A DNA stretch of 11,449 nt from Clostridia bacterium. Lineage in GTDB: Bacteria > Bacillota_A > Clostridia > Christensenellales > Aristaeellaceae. Below the pieces are notes generated by a model. That model made no database searches, was not told where the DNA came from, and saw only the letters and a program-made list of their open reading frames with translations. Where the stretch lies: assembly GCA_025997215.1 (NCBI GenBank), contig BNUH01000092.1, positions 1-11,449 of the forward strand. Direction: 5' to 3'. The translations under genes and the position numbers were made by a program. Positions 10,088 through 11,449 of this stretch are shown here, piece after piece (within the stretch, counting starts at the first letter, position 1; every line of letters starts with the position of its first letter).

Positions 10088-10438
10088 ATGCAGACCACAA
10101 CCAATGCCCGGCATATCTACCCGCCAGACCAGGAGATCACAGCGGTCGATTACCACCTGAACCGCGACATCAGCTACCGCGCGGAACTGCGCAGGGCTGT
10201 GAGCCGTCGAACATCGTCCTTCGGGCAATGGACGCTGGCCGTTTACTTTTGCGGTTCGAGGCTCCTGAAGCAGCCAGTTAGTTCAATTGACGCAGCCGAG
10301 GCGACACTCGGGCAGATCGTCCCAAATAGCAAGGGCGCGTGGATCGTTTCGGGGTATCCATGCAAGGCGTTTGAGAAACGCGCTAAGGTTGTCTCAAGTC
10401 ACAAACAAACGACGTTACAGGAGGTTAATCCGGCATGA
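10088..10438 (+). CDS. Hypothetical early-region protein
   Basis: A 116-residue ORF. I prefer the ATG at 10088, which has GGAGGT (10072-10077) upstream, to the ATG at 10070, which lies inside that SD. The protein is basic and probably soluble, with ELRRAVSRRTSSFGQWTLAV near residue 40 and a C-terminal GAWIVSGYPCKAFEKRAK. No known motif is recognised. Its stop codon overlaps the start of the next small gene (ATGA at 10435-10438), so the two are translationally coupled. The 95 nt before it (9993-10087) hold no gene that I can support. Confidence 0.55.
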   Translation: MQTTTNARHIYPPDQEITAVDYHLNRDISYRAELRRAVSRRTSSFGQWTLAVYFCGSRLLKQPVSSIDAAEATLGQIVPNSKGAWIVSGYPCKAFEKRAKVVSSHKQTTLQEVNPA

Positions 10439-10527
10439 AACACTTTAGGAAAACGGATCGTGATCTGGAAGCTGCCATCAAGAGGGACTGGCAAAGATAT
10501 GGTGGCTACGTACCGGCGGATAGCTAA
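10435..10527 (+). CDS. 30-residue coupled ORF, possibly a truncated gene
   Basis: AGGAGGT (10419-10425) lies 9 nt before the ATG, which overlaps the preceding stop. The peptide reads MKHFRKTDRDLEAAIKRDWQ, then RYGGYVPADS. It looks like a genuine start of a small helical protein but ends after 30 residues, where the next ORF takes over in another frame. It is either a complete tiny protein or the stub of a gene cut by the arrival of the tail gene. Product not recognised. Confidence 0.45.
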   Translation: MKHFRKTDRDLEAAIKRDWQRYGGYVPADS

Positions 10528-11113
10528 AACAGACGGTAAAGTTAAAGAATTCCATAAGGCTATGTCTGCTGCGATAAACCGAACGCTAGCTACTATGAAA
10601 ACGCAGGCGGGGAAAGAGATAACGGCTCGTTTCGTTATCAAGAAAAATGATTTCACAAAAACAATGCACATGACAAGATCAAAGGCGGCGGAACCAGGCG
10701 GGGAATTGCTATTGAAAGGCCCTAATATCGAGGCTATGAAATTCAAGGTAACGCCCGACGAGCCACAGCCTGCCTACCTTCCTAAAGTAGAACCCAGCGA
10801 TACAGACGCCAGCGACCAAGCGCCCGACGCCTCGAAGCCCAAAACCACTCCGCCAATTACAATCCAGTATAAAAAATCTGGCGGCGGAGTAGCCCTGCAC
10901 AAGTTTGTGGCGGTCATGCACAGTGGCCATAAAGGTGTGTTTATGCGAGAGAGTACCAAACGCACGCCGATCAACGAAGTGAAAGGCCCAAGTGTGGTAG
11001 GTATGCTGCGATCGGGCGGCGATGAAGCGCCAATTGCCATTCAGGAGCAAGCAGAGGAAATGCTTCAGAAACGCATTATCCATGAAATGGAGCACTTTTT
11101 AGGTGAAAAATAA
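10499..11113 (+). CDS. Phage minor tail protein Z-like
   Basis: A 204-residue protein from ATG 10499 (the frame is open back to a GTG at 10460, but that part is antiphase with the small upstream ORF). It shows the run of features of the minor-tail-Z/tail-completion family: AAINRT near residue 25, ARFVIKKNDFTKTM, MKFKVTP, a variable Pro/Thr-rich linker, LHKFVAVMHSGHKGVFMR, PINEVKGPSV and a C-terminal KRIIHEMEHFLG. Such proteins act in tail assembly. No clear SD precedes 10499 and the N-terminus may be slightly shortened. A lone structural gene directly behind regulatory early genes is out of place and suggests deletion or transfer. Confidence 0.75.
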   Translation: MVATYRRIAKTDGKVKEFHKAMSAAINRTLATMKTQAGKEITARFVIKKNDFTKTMHMTRSKAAEPGGELLLKGPNIEAMKFKVTPDEPQPAYLPKVEPSDTDASDQAPDASKPKTTPPITIQYKKSGGGVALHKFVAVMHSGHKGVFMRESTKRTPINEVKGPSVVGMLRSGGDEAPIAIQEQAEEMLQKRIIHEMEHFLGEK

Positions 11114-11133
11114 CCCATTGGTGATATAGCCCC

Positions 11134-11162
11134 TTGACATATCGCAGTCCAAGTGATAAACT
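11134..11162 (+). promoter_or_regulatory. Promoter of the transposase gene
   Basis: TTGACA (11134-11139) and TAAACT (11157-11162) are 17 bp apart, with TGA before the -10. The transposase ATG lies 24 bp beyond, after GGAGGGGAG (11171-11179). The insertion sequence seems to carry its own promoter. Confidence 0.65.
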
Positions 11163-11185
11163 AAAAGACAGGAGGGGAGATAGAG

Positions 11186-11449
11186 ATGGCGAAGCCGATA
11201 AACAACGAGAAACGAGCGGACATAATAAAACATATGCAAGCAGGGGAATCTAAAGAGAATATATCCAAATGGCTGTTCGTGTGCAAACGGACGATAACGC
11301 GTGTATGGAATAAATACACCACTACAGGCAGCTATGAACCCATGCCGCAAAACAGCGGTAGAAAACCACGTGTTAGCGTGGAAATGATGGAGCAGGTAGT
11401 CAAGCAGATCCAGGCTACACCAGACATAACACTGCTTGAACTAATTGCG
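11186..11449 (+). CDS. IS630-type transposase, N-terminal part
   Basis: The first 88 codons are inside the window and the frame is still open at the edge. They encode a helix-turn-helix region (KRADIIKHMQAGESKENISK, WLFVCKRTITRVWNKYTTTG) followed by GRKPRVSVEMMEQV and the start of a second wing (QATPDITLLELIA), the paired-HTH N-terminus found in IS630/Tc1-like transposases. The DDE catalytic domain would lie to the right. The SD is strong and a promoter lies just upstream. The terminal inverted repeat should be between 11114 and 11185 but cannot be recognised without the other end. Family assignment is firm; completeness is unknown. Confidence 0.82.
   Translation, partial: MAKPINNEKRADIIKHMQAGESKENISKWLFVCKRTITRVWNKYTTTGSYEPMPQNSGRKPRVSVEMMEQVVKQIQATPDITLLELIA

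Noticed and set aside
9958..10281. 107-codon plus-strand ORF overlapping the start of the gene at 10088
   Set aside because: Start has no good SD, composition is irregular, and it overlaps a frame with better SD and coupling to the next gene.
10709..11095. 128- and 88-codon minus-strand ORFs inside the tail gene
   Set aside because: Antisense to a protein with clear family motifs; no independent promoter or SD seen.
1..11449. CRISPR array, rRNA, riboswitch or replication origin
   Set aside because: No regularly spaced repeats, rRNA-like sequence, known riboswitch core or iteron cluster was seen on reading both strands.

Overview
The window looks like accessory DNA of a Bacillota (Firmicutes) bacterium, most likely a member of the Clostridia. 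The reasons are strong Shine-Dalgarno sites (one, at 8352-8363, is AAAGGAGGTGAT, a full complement of the 16S 3' tail), Gram-positive-style TTGACA/TATAAT promoters, a DUF5067-type secreted protein, and phage genes of Firmicutes type. The nearly unbroken mobile-element content says that this is not core chromosome. The species-level origin cannot be read from the sequence.

My reading of the layout is a junction of two integrated elements placed head to head. Element A occupies the left half. From left to right it has early genes running leftward (Lar-like zinc protein, a frameshifted small ORF, a Cro-like XRE protein), a divergent CI-like repressor (690-1124), an HsdR-N-type nuclease (1149-2264), a broken duplicate of the repressor tail (2246-2431), a MntA-HepT toxin-antitoxin pair (2526-3210), a small ORF lying in an RNA with strong folding potential and closed by a terminator (3235-3356), a three-gene regulatory cassette (3467-4280), and a complete tyrosine integrase (4273-5352). 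It ends at a tRNA-like 3' fragment (5367-5390) that looks like an attachment core.

Element B runs the other way from the same point. It has a serine recombinase (minus strand, 6871 leftwards, its frame running through the tRNA fragment), a two-gene membrane/secreted-protein operon (6960-8158), a second copy of the regulatory cassette (8368-about 9058), a second CI-like repressor (9059-9481), a divergent Cro-like gene with a consensus promoter (9560-9832), small early ORFs, a minor-tail-Z-like gene (10499-11113), and the start of an IS630-type transposase (11186 to the window end).

The most interesting unexplained structure is the cassette present twice in diverged form: small ORF alpha (+), XRE repressor (-) whose 3' end overlaps alpha antisense in the same way in both copies, and small ORF beta (+) diverging from the repressor over an operator-rich gap. 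In copy 1, beta overlaps the start of the tyrosine integrase. In copy 2, beta loses its similarity at the point where the neighbouring repressor gene begins. Neither alpha nor beta is a family I recognise. A second theme is a repressor C-terminal module (P-[VI]-G-[EQ]-I-D-G ... REEL ... LI) that occurs three times: twice in whole repressors and once as a fragment captured behind the nuclease gene. All family assignments come from reading motifs by eye; no database search was possible.
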